A stretch of 64,000 nucleotides of DNA from an uncultured Clostridia bacterium (GCA_947627875.1 CANQXS010000006.1:60552-124551); one strand, 5' to 3'. Counted from the stretch's first letter, positions 53,272-61,396 are shown. The notes: a model not told the origin generated them from the sequence alone. Made by a program: numbers and translations.

Positions 53272-54742
53272 CGCTCTGCTCCTTTCCCGGGGCGTCGGAG
53301 CCGTTGAGGCTCTCGACGGTATCCTCGCGGGGGCGGTTTTTGTCGCTCGTTTTCATCAGCGCGTCCTTTACGGCGCTGAGCGTAAAGGGCGTGAGCGGTG
53401 CGGTATAGGGGACCGCGAAGCTGTCGGTAACGCAGGTATTAACGAGCACGACCGTCCAGAGAAGGGCTATCCCGAAGAACCCGAGCCAGCCGCCGAGCAA
53501 AACGTTCAGGATACGCAGAAGGGTCATCTGAGGGTTCAGGCTCGGGATAACGAAGGCGCTCGTGGCGGTGATCCCTATTATTATCAGAAGCGGCGCCGAT
53601 ATAAGACCGCTCGTAACGGCGGCGTCGCCTATAACGAGACCTCCGACTATCGAGACCGCCCCGCCTATCGCCCGAGGAAGTCTTATTCCCGCCTCGCGGA
53701 GTATTTCGAACATCACTATAACTATTATCATCTCGGCCATGAGCGGGTAGGGCGTGCGCTCCTCAGAGGCAAGAAGGTTTAAGAGCAGCGAGCGCGAGAG
53801 CACCTCGGGGTGGAACACCGCCGCCGCAACGTAAAGCCCCGGCAGGAGCGTAGATATAAAGAACGCAAAAAGCCTTATCCAGCGCTGATATGTCGCAAAA
53901 TAGGCTTTCTCGGCGCTGTCGTCTACCGTCTGGAAGTTCTCGATAAAGAGCGACGGGCAGACCGCCGCAAAAGGCACGCCGTCTATCAGAACGGCAATTC
54001 TGCCCTCGTTTATCTTCGAGCAGAGGACGTCGGGGCGCTCGGTCGTCGACACTCCCGAAAATACCGAGCCGCCGTTGTCGGAAAGATAGGGAATTATATT
54101 CCCGCTCGTGAGAATTATGTCGGACTTTATCCTGCCGAGAGCCTTTTTTGTCTTATCGCGCAGAGCCTTCGGCGTCCTGCCCTCGATATAAACGAGGCAG
54201 AGGTCGGTGTTAGAGAGCCGCCCCGCCTTTAAGAATTCAAACCTGAGCTTCGGGTTTTTCACCCTCCGCCGAATCAGCGACATAGAGGTCCTGAGGCTGT
54301 CCGAGAGCCCCTCGCGGGTCCCTTTTACGTCGGGCTCGCTGTCGGGGTCTTCGAGCGAGCGAACAGCATAGCCCTGAGCGCTTATCGCGACTCCCCGCTC
54401 ACAGCCGTGGATCAAAACCGCCGCAAACCCCGAGCAAAGCTTTTCGCAGACCTCGGAATAAAGATTGAGTATCTTCGCCTCGGTAGAGAATATCCCCTCG
54501 GCGGCGAGGTATTTAAAAACGTCCCGGGGCGAGGCGTTCTTCTTTTCATAAGACATCATCGGCTCGAAGAGCATTTTGGCGAGGTCGCCCGATTTCACCA
54601 TTCCCTCGAGAGTAAGAACGGCGCATCTGACTCCCGAGACCTCCGTCTTTACGACGTTTAAGTCGGCAGAGCCGCCGAATTCCGCCCTGATTCTTGCTAT
54701 ATTCGCCTCGAGCCTTTGGCTGAGGCAGTCGGATCTTTCCAT
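53261..54742 (-). CDS. gerA: Spore germination receptor subunit, GerA type
   Basis: 493 residues from ATG 54742 (CCGGAG upstream; a longer frame to 54811 is rejected). N-terminal cytosolic domain (about 1-240) with VYIEGRTPKALRDKTKKAL, then GRIAVLIDGVPFAAVCPSLF, and a membrane domain of about five helices with ISTLLPGLYVAAAVFHPEVL, AEMIIVIVMFEILREAGIRLP, GGAVSIVGGLVIGDAAV and a hydrophilic C-terminus. GerA subunits form the ion-conducting pentamer of nutrient receptors. It is the first gene of the gerABC operon and diverges from the DUF421 gene; candidate forespore-type promoter sequences lie between. Confidence 0.94.
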   Translation of the reverse strand: MERSDCLSQRLEANIARIRAEFGGSADLNVVKTEVSGVRCAVLTLEGMVKSGDLAKMLFEPMMSYEKKNASPRDVFKYLAAEGIFSTEAKILNLYSEVCEKLCSGFAAVLIHGCERGVAISAQGYAVRSLEDPDSEPDVKGTREGLSDSLRTSMSLIRRRVKNPKLRFEFLKAGRLSNTDLCLVYIEGRTPKALRDKTKKALGRIKSDIILTSGNIIPYLSDNGGSVFSGVSTTERPDVLCSKINEGRIAVLIDGVPFAAVCPSLFIENFQTVDDSAEKAYFATYQRWIRLFAFFISTLLPGLYVAAAVFHPEVLSRSLLLNLLASEERTPYPLMAEMIIVIVMFEILREAGIRLPRAIGGAVSIVGGLVIGDAAVTSGLISAPLLIIIGITATSAFVIPSLNPQMTLLRILNVLLGGWLGFFGIALLWTVVLVNTCVTDSFAVPYTAPLTPFTLSAVKDALMKTSDKNRPREDTVESLNGSDAPGKEQSDAG

Positions 54743-54769
54743 AATTTCAGTCTCCGGATATAAATTTGA

Positions 54770-54801
54770 GTATATTTTTCCTCGGAAAGCGGAAAATATA
54801 C
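54770..54801. promoter_or_regulatory. Inverted repeat in the gerA/DUF421 divergent region
   Basis: GTATATTTTTCC (54770-54781) and GGAAAATATAC (54791-54801), one base off perfect. In a divergent spore-gene promoter region it may bind a regulator or combine two facing -35/-10 elements. Confidence 0.45.
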
Positions 54802-54802
54802 C

Positions 54803-54832
54803 GTATTGCAAAGCCGGTTTGCGGGCAGAATA
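54803..54832 (+). promoter_or_regulatory. Candidate SigG/SigF-like promoter of the DUF421 operon
   Basis: GTATT (54803-54807), 18 nt, CAGAATA (54826-54832), matching GYATR-N18-CATNNTA at eight of ten defined positions. Facing it, GTATA with AAATATA 19 nt away could serve gerA. No SigA-like pair is visible. Confidence 0.35.
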
Positions 54833-54855
54833 CCTTTAAAAGGAGGCGGAGCGCG

Positions 54856-55539
54856 ATGCTCACGGTTTTTATCAGGGGGATAATTCTCTACGCCCTCGTT
54901 ATTTTTTCGGTCAGGCTTATGGGAAAGCGGCAGATAGGCGACCTCTCGCCCGCCGAGCTCGTAGTTACGATACTGATATCGAATATCGCGACGCTCTCTA
55001 TCGAGGACGTTTCGGTGCCGCTCTTTACCGGCGTGATACCTATTCTGACGCTCGTCTGTCTCGACGTTCTGGCGTCGTATGTCTGCCTCGGCTCGAGAAA
55101 AATAAGGCATATGATTTCGGGCAAGCCGAGAATAGTGATCTCGAACGGCGTTATCGACCAGAGTGAGCTTCGGGCGCTGCGCTACACCGTCGACGACCTT
55201 ATGTCGTCGCTGCGCACACAGGGGATATTCGACATAAGCGAGGTGCAGTATGCCGTCGTCGAGACTACGGGAGCAGTAAGCGCATATCTCAAGGCGGACT
55301 GCCTCCCCCTCACCCCGAAGACGCTCGCCTCGCCCGAAGCCGCCTCCGACCCGCCGCAGGTGATAATCAGCGACGGCGACTTCATAAAAGCCGCCGAGGA
55401 CCGCCTCGGGCTGAGCGAAAGCGAGGTAATAAAGGAACTCAAAAGAAAGCATCTCGAGGTCGGCGACGTGTTTCTATGCACCGCCGACAGCAGCGGAAAG
55501 CTGAACATAACCGAAAAGCGGAAAGGAAAAAGAAAATGA
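54856..55539 (+). CDS. DUF421 (YetF-family) membrane protein
   Basis: 227 residues from ATG 54856 (AAAAGGAGGCGG upstream). N-terminal helices (about 5-22, 33-50, 57-75) surround the family hallmark LMGKRQIGDLSPAELVVTIL, followed by the cytosolic DUF421 domain with GKPRIVISNGVIDQSELRAL, YTVDDLMSSLRTQGIFDISE and VQYAVVETTGAVSAYLK. YetF and 2Duf proteins of Bacillus are linked to spore membranes and germinant-receptor stability. Its divergent position next to gerABC and the sporulation-like promoter support the same role here (inference). It overlaps the DUF4363 gene by 4 nt. Confidence 0.9.
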   Translation: MLTVFIRGIILYALVIFSVRLMGKRQIGDLSPAELVVTILISNIATLSIEDVSVPLFTGVIPILTLVCLDVLASYVCLGSRKIRHMISGKPRIVISNGVIDQSELRALRYTVDDLMSSLRTQGIFDISEVQYAVVETTGAVSAYLKADCLPLTPKTLASPEAASDPPQVIISDGDFIKAAEDRLGLSESEVIKELKRKHLEVGDVFLCTADSSGKLNITEKRKGKRK

Positions 55540-55910
55540 AGAGGATAGTTATCTGCCTTACGATAATCGCGATAATACTCGCCGTCGGGATATACGCGCT
55601 TGCATCTATTGACGGCAGCAACGACCGCCTCTACGGGCATATCGAGGCGGTGCTCGCGGAATACGAATCGGGCGGCGACCCGAGACCCGAGATAGAGGCT
55701 TTAAGGACCTTCTTTGAGAAAAAATACGTCCGCGCGCTCGGCTGCTTTGTAAACGACGACCGCCTCGGCGAGCTTTCGGTCTCGATATCGCGGCTCGTTC
55801 CGATGCTCGAATCCGACTGCGACGAGTTCACAGCGGAATGCGAAGCGATACGCGAAGAGGCAAGGCAGATATATATTCGGGAGCTTCCCGAAATTTTCAG
55901 GATTTTTTAA
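55536..55910 (+). CDS. DUF4363-family small membrane protein
   Basis: 124 residues from ATG 55536, overlapping the DUF421 stop in ATGA. One N-terminal helix (about 4-22) and an extracellular helical domain (EPEIEAL-type repeats: PRPEIEALRTFFEKKYVRAL, FVNDDRLGELSVSISRLVPM, FTAECEAIREEARQIYI). The domain pattern and the pairing with DUF421 proteins are typical for DUF4363; the role is unknown. Likely to act with the DUF421 partner in the spore membrane. Confidence 0.82.
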   Translation: MKRIVICLTIIAIILAVGIYALASIDGSNDRLYGHIEAVLAEYESGGDPRPEIEALRTFFEKKYVRALGCFVNDDRLGELSVSISRLVPMLESDCDEFTAECEAIREEARQIYIRELPEIFRIF

Positions 55911-55928
55911 AAAAATCTCAAAAAATAC

Positions 55929-55957
55929 TTGCTTTTTTCCCGAAGTTGTGGTATACT
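55929..55957 (+). promoter_or_regulatory. SigA promoter of nrdR
   Basis: TTGCTT (55929-55934), 17 nt, TATACT (55952-55957), 70 nt upstream of nrdR. Confidence 0.75.
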
Positions 55958-56026
55958 GCGAGTAGACAATGTTTAACCTGTCTTATTGGGCTTTTTTAGA
56001 CCCCGTTTTAAAAGGAGTGACGCGCA

Positions 56027-56473
56027 ATGAGATGCCCTTTCTGCGGCTACGGAAAGACAACTGTCATAGATTCCCGCCCGAGCGAAGGGAAAAAGCGCCG
56101 CCGCCGCGAATGCGAGCAATGCGGAAAGCGGTTCACGACCTATGAGGTAGTCGAAAAACCTATACTCATGGTAATTAAAAAGAACGGCAGCTTTGAGCCG
56201 TTCGACCGCACAAAGCTTATAACCGGAATTATGAGCGCAACAAAAAAACGCGTCATCAGTCCCGAAACAGTCGAGCAGATAGTAGACAACATCGAAAACA
56301 AGCTTGCAAACGATATGCGCAACGAAGTCACGACAGCCGAGCTCGGAGACGATGTTTTAACGGCTCTGAAGGATATAGACCTTGTCGCCTACGTCCGCTT
56401 CGCTTCGGTCTATAAAGATTTCAACGACTTAGACAGCTTTATAAAGATAATCCGCGAGCTCGGAAACAACTGA
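56027..56473 (+). CDS. nrdR: Ribonucleotide reductase transcriptional repressor NrdR
   Basis: 148 residues. Zinc ribbon from two Cys pairs (MRCPFCGYG; CEQCGKRFTTYE) and an ATP-cone domain (about 48-140) with VIKKNGSFEPFDRTKLITGI and LVAYVRFASVYKDFNDLD. NrdR senses dATP/ATP and binds NrdR boxes at ribonucleotide reductase genes. No nrd gene is in the window. ATG with AAAGGAGTGA; a strong terminator follows. Confidence 0.97.
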   Translation: MRCPFCGYGKTTVIDSRPSEGKKRRRRECEQCGKRFTTYEVVEKPILMVIKKNGSFEPFDRTKLITGIMSATKKRVISPETVEQIVDNIENKLANDMRNEVTTAELGDDVLTALKDIDLVAYVRFASVYKDFNDLDSFIKIIRELGNN

Positions 56474-56502
56474 TAAGATATCTTCACTCTCATTTCCATA
56501 AG

Positions 56503-56546
56503 AACCACGGCTGTTTCATTACAGGCAGCCGTGGTTTCCTTTTTTT
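56503..56546 (+). terminator. Intrinsic terminator of nrdR
   Basis: AACCACGGCTG / CAGCCGTGGTT, 11-bp stem, followed by TCC and seven Ts. Confidence 0.92.
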
Positions 56547-56551
56547 GCGCA

Positions 56552-56585
56552 TAAAAATACCGCCCTCCGAAAATCGGAGAGCGGT
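56552..56585 (-). terminator. Intrinsic terminator of secDF
   Basis: On the minus strand ACCGCTCTCCGA-TTT-TCGGAGGGCGGT (12-bp stem with one G-U) followed by ATTTTTA. Confidence 0.85.
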
Positions 56586-56598
56586 TTTAATCTGCCTA

Positions 56599-58989
56599 TC
56601 ACTCGGCTTTTGCCTTCTTTTCCTTCCTGCGGTCGATGGCATACTGCCAAACCGCCCAGAGGGTCGGGGCGATGCAGTTGGAACTGTATACGCCGGCAAG
56701 AAGACCGATAACGAGCGGGAACGCGAAGGAGAGTATCGAGCTTACGCCCGCGATTACCGCAACGATGCAGACCGTTGCCATCGCGATGACGGTGGTCACT
56801 GTGGTGTGGACCGAGCGCCCGAAGGACTGGGATATACTCATATCGGTGAGCTCGGAATAGCTCTTTTCGTCGCCGTAGAGCCTGCGGTTCTCACGGATAC
56901 GGTCGTAGATGATGATGGTGGCGTTGATCGAATATCCGAGGATCGTGAGCAGGACCGCCATAAAGTTGGAGTCGATATCGAACCTGAACACAAGGCAGCA
57001 GGCATATACGAAGAACATATCGTGGACAAGCGCAACTACCGAGCAGCAGCCCATCGCGAAGCCGCTTATACCGTGACCCTTGAGCTTGCTCTTTCTGCCG
57101 TAGCCGCTGAATCTCAGACCGATGTAAATTATCATCACGACTGCGGAGAAGATTACCGCAACGATGCACTTGCCGAAGAAGCCGGAGCCGGTCGACGGGT
57201 CGACGTCCTGAGAGCTGTAGAGCTCAAGGTTTGCCGAGGCAAAGCGCTCTCTGAGCGCGGCGGTGAGCTCGCTCTGAGCGTCGGCTGTAAGACCCTCCGA
57301 GCTCGGGAAGCTCAGCGCAACGGTGGTCTCGCCGTCGGCAAGGCTCTCGCCGAGGCTGGCGCTGCAGGTCTCGCCGGTTATCTCCTGAGCGGCAGAAGCG
57401 ACGGCGTTTTCATCGATGGTTCCGTCGTAGGAGTAAGAGATGATCGTGCCGCCCTTGAATTCTATCGCAACGTTAAGCCCGAAGATAAGGCTGAACACGA
57501 TAGCCGCGACAATAACAGCGCCCGAAGCGGTGTAGAACAGCCTGCGCTTCTTGTAAACGCCGAAGCTGTGCTCCTTGGCGTTTTCCCTGACTCCGTAGAG
57601 CTTGGGGTCTCTGAACGCCTTGAACTTGGAAAGAGAAGCGAGCATAAGCCTCGTTGCGCCGACGCCGAATACGAAGTTGAGTATAACGCCGACGAGCAAG
57701 GTGTAGCCGAAGGAGTAGATAGTTCCCTCGATAGTGGTCGGGAAGGCGAAGTAGAGCCAGCCCATAAGCTTTGCAAAGAGGCTGTCCGGAGGTCCGAAGG
57801 CGCCCATAAGGATAACGGCGACGAACACAACGGTGATGTTTCCGTCGAAGATAGCCGCCCAAGCCCTTGAATAGCCCTGCTCAAGCGCGCTGTAAAGCCC
57901 CTTGCCGTTTCTGAGCTCTTCCTTGACGCGCTCAAAGGTCACGACGTTGGCGTCGACGCCCATACCTACGGCAAGAATGATACCCGCGATACCGGGGAGG
58001 GTAAGGGTGAAGCTCGGGATATTGCCGAAGAAGCCGGTGATACAGGCGATAGTGCCGACCACCTGACCGAAGAGAGCTATCGAGGCGACAACTCCCGCAA
58101 GCCGGTAAACGAAGATCATATAGATGCAGATGACCACGAAAGCGATAACTCCGGCAAGGACCATCGCGTTTCTCGCGCCGGCGCCGAGGGTAGGCGAAAT
58201 GGTGGAGAAGTTTGAGGTGACCATCTTATAGGGCAGAGCGCCCGCCGAGATCTTATCGGCAAGAGCCTTTGCCTCTTCATACGAGAAGCCCGAGCCGCTG
58301 CCGGTTATCTGGGCATGTCCGTCGGTGATGGCGTCGTTTACCGTCGGGTAAGAGATAACGGTGTCGTCCATCCAGATCGAGATAACGCCCTGAGAGGCGG
58401 CAAGGCGGGTAGTGGCGTCGCCGAACGCCTTTGCGCCCTCTTCGTTGAATTCAAGGGAAACCGAGAATTTCTGCTGACCGTCCTCCTCATAGATGCCGAC
58501 GTAAGCCGAAACGACCTGGTCGCCGGTAACTATGACGTTCTCGGCGGTGGTGCCTGTCCACACGCCGTATTCGTCGGTCTCATAGCCCTCGCGGAATGTG
58601 AGCTCAGCCATTTCGCCGAGCTCGCGGACGGCGGCTTCGGGGTCGAAGTTCTCCTCGCCCGCCTGCCACGGGAACCTTACAATAATGTCGTAGTTTGAAT
58701 AGTCAACATAAAGCTCGTAGTCGGTGATACCGAGGTTAACAAGTCTTACCTCGATGGCAGCCTTTGCGGCATCCATCTGCTCCTCGGTGGCGGTAACGCC
58801 CTCCGGCGGTGCAAAGGTAACGTCAACGCCGCCCGAGATGTCTATACCCCAGCGGATATCATCGACGCCCTTGATATGACTCGTCTTTATATCACCGTAA
58901 TATGTGCTCACGCCGTTGAAGGTTAGAATTGCGAAAACGGCGATCAGCACGACTACGATAAAGAATACGGGTTTTTTAATGCGTCGCAC
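56599..58989 (-). CDS. secDF: Protein translocase subunit SecDF (fused)
   Basis: 796 residues from GTG 58989, with AAGGAGG seven nt upstream. The SecD half has TM1, the first periplasmic domain (WGIDISGGVDVTF; KISAGALPYKM) and helices with GIAGIILAVGMGVDANVVTFERVKEEL. The SecF half starts near residue 480 with a helix, NVAIEFKGGTIISYSY, and helices with GYSINATIIIYDRIREN. Fused SecDF uses the proton-motive force to help SecYEG pull proteins out. The Asp and Arg needed for proton relay (GVDANVV; YDRIREN) are present. Single gene with own SigA promoter and terminator. Confidence 0.96.
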   Translation of the reverse strand: MRRIKKPVFFIVVVLIAVFAILTFNGVSTYYGDIKTSHIKGVDDIRWGIDISGGVDVTFAPPEGVTATEEQMDAAKAAIEVRLVNLGITDYELYVDYSNYDIIVRFPWQAGEENFDPEAAVRELGEMAELTFREGYETDEYGVWTGTTAENVIVTGDQVVSAYVGIYEEDGQQKFSVSLEFNEEGAKAFGDATTRLAASQGVISIWMDDTVISYPTVNDAITDGHAQITGSGSGFSYEEAKALADKISAGALPYKMVTSNFSTISPTLGAGARNAMVLAGVIAFVVICIYMIFVYRLAGVVASIALFGQVVGTIACITGFFGNIPSFTLTLPGIAGIILAVGMGVDANVVTFERVKEELRNGKGLYSALEQGYSRAWAAIFDGNITVVFVAVILMGAFGPPDSLFAKLMGWLYFAFPTTIEGTIYSFGYTLLVGVILNFVFGVGATRLMLASLSKFKAFRDPKLYGVRENAKEHSFGVYKKRRLFYTASGAVIVAAIVFSLIFGLNVAIEFKGGTIISYSYDGTIDENAVASAAQEITGETCSASLGESLADGETTVALSFPSSEGLTADAQSELTAALRERFASANLELYSSQDVDPSTGSGFFGKCIVAVIFSAVVMIIYIGLRFSGYGRKSKLKGHGISGFAMGCCSVVALVHDMFFVYACCLVFRFDIDSNFMAVLLTILGYSINATIIIYDRIRENRRLYGDEKSYSELTDMSISQSFGRSVHTTVTTVIAMATVCIVAVIAGVSSILSFAFPLVIGLLAGVYSSNCIAPTLWAVWQYAIDRRKEKKAKAE

Positions 58990-59055
58990 TTAAAGTCCTC
59001 CTTAAAAGTTTTTGCCTATCAATTTATTCGGTACAAAATTGACATTCACCCGTAT

Positions 59056-59084
59056 ATTATAGTTTAACGGGCAAAAAAAGTCAA
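59056..59084 (-). promoter_or_regulatory. SigA promoter of secDF
   Basis: TTGACT (59084-59079), 17 nt, TATAAT (59061-59056) on the minus strand. Confidence 0.85.
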
Positions 59085-59123
59085 TAGTAAATCCAAAAAA
59101 AGAGGCGTTCAGGGTAAAACATT

Positions 59124-59535
59124 ATTTATTTGCCTCGCCTCGTCCGGCTCGGCAAACAGGGAACCAATGCGGCGCCCGAGTTTGTATCGAGCTGTACTGT
59201 CTACACGCCGCATAGGCTGAGCCCTTCGGGCTCGCCCCAAATCCACCGGACGGATTCGGGCTACCCTCCTGATTTTTTGGTCGGTAAGAGATTTCGCGCT
59301 CTGCAATGCGGCGCCGAAGTAGGATATAGAGGTAACATCGTCACGCCGCATCTGTCGTTCGCTTCGCTCTCGACCCGAATGCCCTGTGCCTCGACCCTGC
59401 AAGCCGAGATACGCGATTATTTCTCCGCAAGCTCCCCGAGCCAAGCCGTAACGGCGAGGGAGAGCGAGCGGCAAGAAATAACGCTTATCTTTTGAAAAGG
59501 CTTGCCCGAAAACTTTTGGGCTTTTCGCTCTGTTA
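59124..59535. repeat. Mosaic dispersed repeat, copy B
   Basis: Non-coding gap of 610 bp between secDF and a lipoprotein gene. Same module order as copy A: TTTATTTGCCTCGC...CGGCAAACAGGG (59126-59162), the 30-bp identical segment (59248-59277), ATTTCGCGCTCTGC (59291-59304) and GAAAAGGCTTGCCCGAAAAC (near 59494). Between the modules are two hairpin units (59167-59213; 59306-59351) and a 23-bp segment shared in reverse with copy D. Confidence 0.75.
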
Positions 59536-59601
59536 GGATACGTTATCTAATACAAAACCGCCGCGCCCCAGCCTCGGAGCGCGGCGCCTTGCAGTCTTAA
59601 A

Positions 59602-60261
59602 TCATTCCCAGCCGTTTACGAGCCTGTTATAGACCTCGCTTATCCAGCGGTATTCCGGAGCATACCAGAAGTTCTCCTCTATCGCCTCGAGATAGGTCTT
59701 AACGGTGCCTGCGTCGATACCCGCTTCGGTGTATTCGGTGGCGTTGTGAGAGGCGAGCCATTCGTAATCGTATTCCTCGTCGCCGACCGTTACCGTCGGC
59801 GTATAGACTCGGCTGCCGTCGTCAAGCATCATTATCATCGTGAAGTCCGAGACCTTCGCTTTATAAGCCTCCATAGCCTCGGCGGTGAAGGGCAGGTCCA
59901 TATAAGCGCCGTTCATCTCTTTAATCTGGTCGTAGGTGATGCCCGCCTGACGCCAGTCGTAGATGTTGTGCCAATAGAGCCAGGAAGCGTTGAACGAGCG
60001 GTCGCCGACGGTTATCGCGAGCTCCTCGGCGGTGAACTCTGCGGGCTCTTCGCCCTCAAAGGGCTCGGGCATATCCTCGGGCTCGCCGAATTCCGATATC
60101 TCTATCGGCGGCTCAACTACGGGAACAGGCTCGGTCTCGAGCTCCTGAGCCTTCCGGGGCTCGGTTACGTCAGAGGGCTCGTCGCCGCCTTCTTCGACAG
60201 CGCAGGCGCAGAACGTAAGCGCCATAGCAAGCGCGGTGAGTATCAAAATAATTTTCTTCAT
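59602..60261 (-). CDS. Secreted lipoprotein, unknown function
   Basis: 219 residues from ATG 60261 (AAAAAGGAG upstream). Lipoprotein-type signal TFCAC (Cys about 20), then a 70-residue acidic Pro/Glu-rich spacer, and a C-terminal domain in which a motif occurs twice: ITVGDRSFNASWLYWHNIYDWRQAGITYDQIKE and VTVGDEEYDYEWLASHNATEYTEAGIDAGTV both follow (T-V-G-D, W-L, H-N, A-G-I). It is thus an internal duplication of about 70 residues. I know no family. It follows the DUF975 gene by 16 nt, in one operon. Confidence 0.7.
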   Translation of the reverse strand: MKKIILILTALAMALTFCACAVEEGGDEPSDVTEPRKAQELETEPVPVVEPPIEISEFGEPEDMPEPFEGEEPAEFTAEELAITVGDRSFNASWLYWHNIYDWRQAGITYDQIKEMNGAYMDLPFTAEAMEAYKAKVSDFTMIMMLDDGSRVYTPTVTVGDEEYDYEWLASHNATEYTEAGIDAGTVKTYLEAIEENFWYAPEYRWISEVYNRLVNGWE

Positions 60262-60277
60262 TTCCAATGTCTCCTTT

Positions 60278-61129
60278 TTAAATATTATCCTGCCCCGAAA
60301 GCGAGGCTTGATATACATCGTTATAAATTCCGGCGGTCACGAGCTGGTAGAACACCTGTATTACCGGCAGGAAAGCGAGCGCTATAACGGAGCACAGCAC
60401 CGCGGCAAGCAGCCTCAGCAGCGGCACTCCTATAACGACAAACGATATTAAATACCAGCAGGCAATATATATTAAATACCAACAGACAAAACATATTAAA
60501 TACCAGCAGACGATCGGCAGAAAAGCCGCGGCAAATATCTTTCCCCTGTGCCCCTTTGTAAGGCGTTTCGACTCCTTTACCGCCTGCGTTGCCCTTACTT
60601 CGGGGCGGCTGATGAGTATGTAAGGCGTAAAAGCGTATTCTATCGTCTTTATCATCATAACGACTATCGCCGCGACGGCGAGCACAACGAAAATCACCGC
60701 TTCGGCGGTGAAAAACGGTTCTCTTGCTCCCGCTGCGTCGGCAACGATATTAGTTATTATCGCCGAAACATATATCGCGACCATACAGGGAATATAGCTC
60801 CAGAGCATGATCATAAGCGTCATAAACGCGCACCCGCCTATCACGCGCTTAAGGGTCTCGGTGTCTTTAAAAGCTTCAAAGAGGTCTGCGGCGCAGGGTT
60901 CTCCCCCGCGGACGATCTTAAGGCAGGAGCCGCAGAACCCCGCGAAAACCGCCGACATAACGAAAATTATAAATATCTGAAGAACAAAAGCCGCCCAGAG
61001 CAGAGGCGAGCGCAGCGGCATAAACATTATTCCCACAGCGGCAAAGTACATTCCGATAAGCCTGAGTCCCGTTTTGGTCCTCATAACGGCGAGAGCCTCG
61101 CCGAAGCGCCCGAAAACCGACTTTTCCAT
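60278..61129 (-). CDS. DUF975-like polytopic membrane protein with 24-bp repeat
   Basis: 283 residues from ATG 61129 (GCGGAGGTGG upstream; a GTG two codons earlier is the alternative). About six helices. The segment ATQAVKESKRLTKGHRGKIF before the last helices is typical of DUF975 proteins. The following helix region contains three direct copies of an eight-residue unit (CWYLICFV, CWYLIYIA, CWYLISFV) coded by a 24-bp tandem repeat at 60445-60516, which lengthens the hydrophobic stretch by 16 residues. Function unknown; first gene of an operon with a lipoprotein. Confidence 0.75.
   Translation of the reverse strand: MEKSVFGRFGEALAVMRTKTGLRLIGMYFAAVGIMFMPLRSPLLWAAFVLQIFIIFVMSAVFAGFCGSCLKIVRGGEPCAADLFEAFKDTETLKRVIGGCAFMTLMIMLWSYIPCMVAIYVSAIITNIVADAAGAREPFFTAEAVIFVVLAVAAIVVMMIKTIEYAFTPYILISRPEVRATQAVKESKRLTKGHRGKIFAAAFLPIVCWYLICFVCWYLIYIACWYLISFVVIGVPLLRLLAAVLCSVIALAFLPVIQVFYQLVTAGIYNDVYQASLSGQDNI
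60445..60516 (-). repeat. Three tandem copies of a 24-bp unit within the DUF975-like gene
   Basis: ATATTAAATACCAGCAGGCA-type units start at 60445, 60469 and 60493, exactly 24 bp apart. The frame is kept, so changes in copy number add or remove eight residues each. Confidence 0.9.
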
Positions 61130-61163
61130 ATCCACCTCCGCAAAACGGTGTTTTTACGGGAAA

Positions 61164-61192
61164 ATTATATCACGAAACCGCAAAAGTGTCAA
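61164..61192 (-). promoter_or_regulatory. Consensus SigA promoter of the DUF975-lipoprotein operon
   Basis: TTGACA (61192-61187), 17 nt, TATAAT (61169-61164). Confidence 0.85.
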
Positions 61193-61220
61193 GGATAAGA
61201 GAAAGCCCCCAAAATCCTTC

Positions 61221-61249
61221 TTGACATTGTCCGCTTTTAGCGTTAAAAT
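61221..61249 (+). promoter_or_regulatory. SigA promoter of mgtE
   Basis: TTGACA (61221-61226), 17 nt, TAAAAT (61244-61249), divergent from the DUF975 promoter. Confidence 0.8.
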
Positions 61250-61300
61250 ATAAAGGCAAAAACGCGACTTTCGCATATTCATATATAAAGGAGTGAGAAT

Positions 61301-61396
61301 ATGGACGGCGGCAGCAGTACGACCACACCGCGAGGTACCGTGACGGCGGCTCTTTACAGGCGCATCGGCTTTGCCGCGCCCGTTTTCTGCCGCTGA
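61301..61396 (+). CDS. Putative 31-residue leader peptide upstream of mgtE
   Basis: Short frame with a strong AAAGGAGTGAGAAT ribosome site, about 45 nt after the predicted transcription start and 48 nt before mgtE. The peptide begins MDGGSSTTTPRGTVTAAL and ends YRRIGFAAPVFCR. Bases in its first codons (GGCGGCAG, 61306-61313) can pair with its last codons (CTGCCGC, 61387-61393). Leader peptides that sense Mg2+ or amino-acid supply are known upstream of Mg2+ transporters in other bacteria (e.g. mgtL), but I know of no homologue of this one. No M-box riboswitch is seen. Confidence 0.55.
   Translation: MDGGSSTTTPRGTVTAALYRRIGFAAPVFCR

Noticed and set aside
60445..60516. CRISPR-like short repeats
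   Set aside because: Units are directly adjacent, in frame and without spacers.
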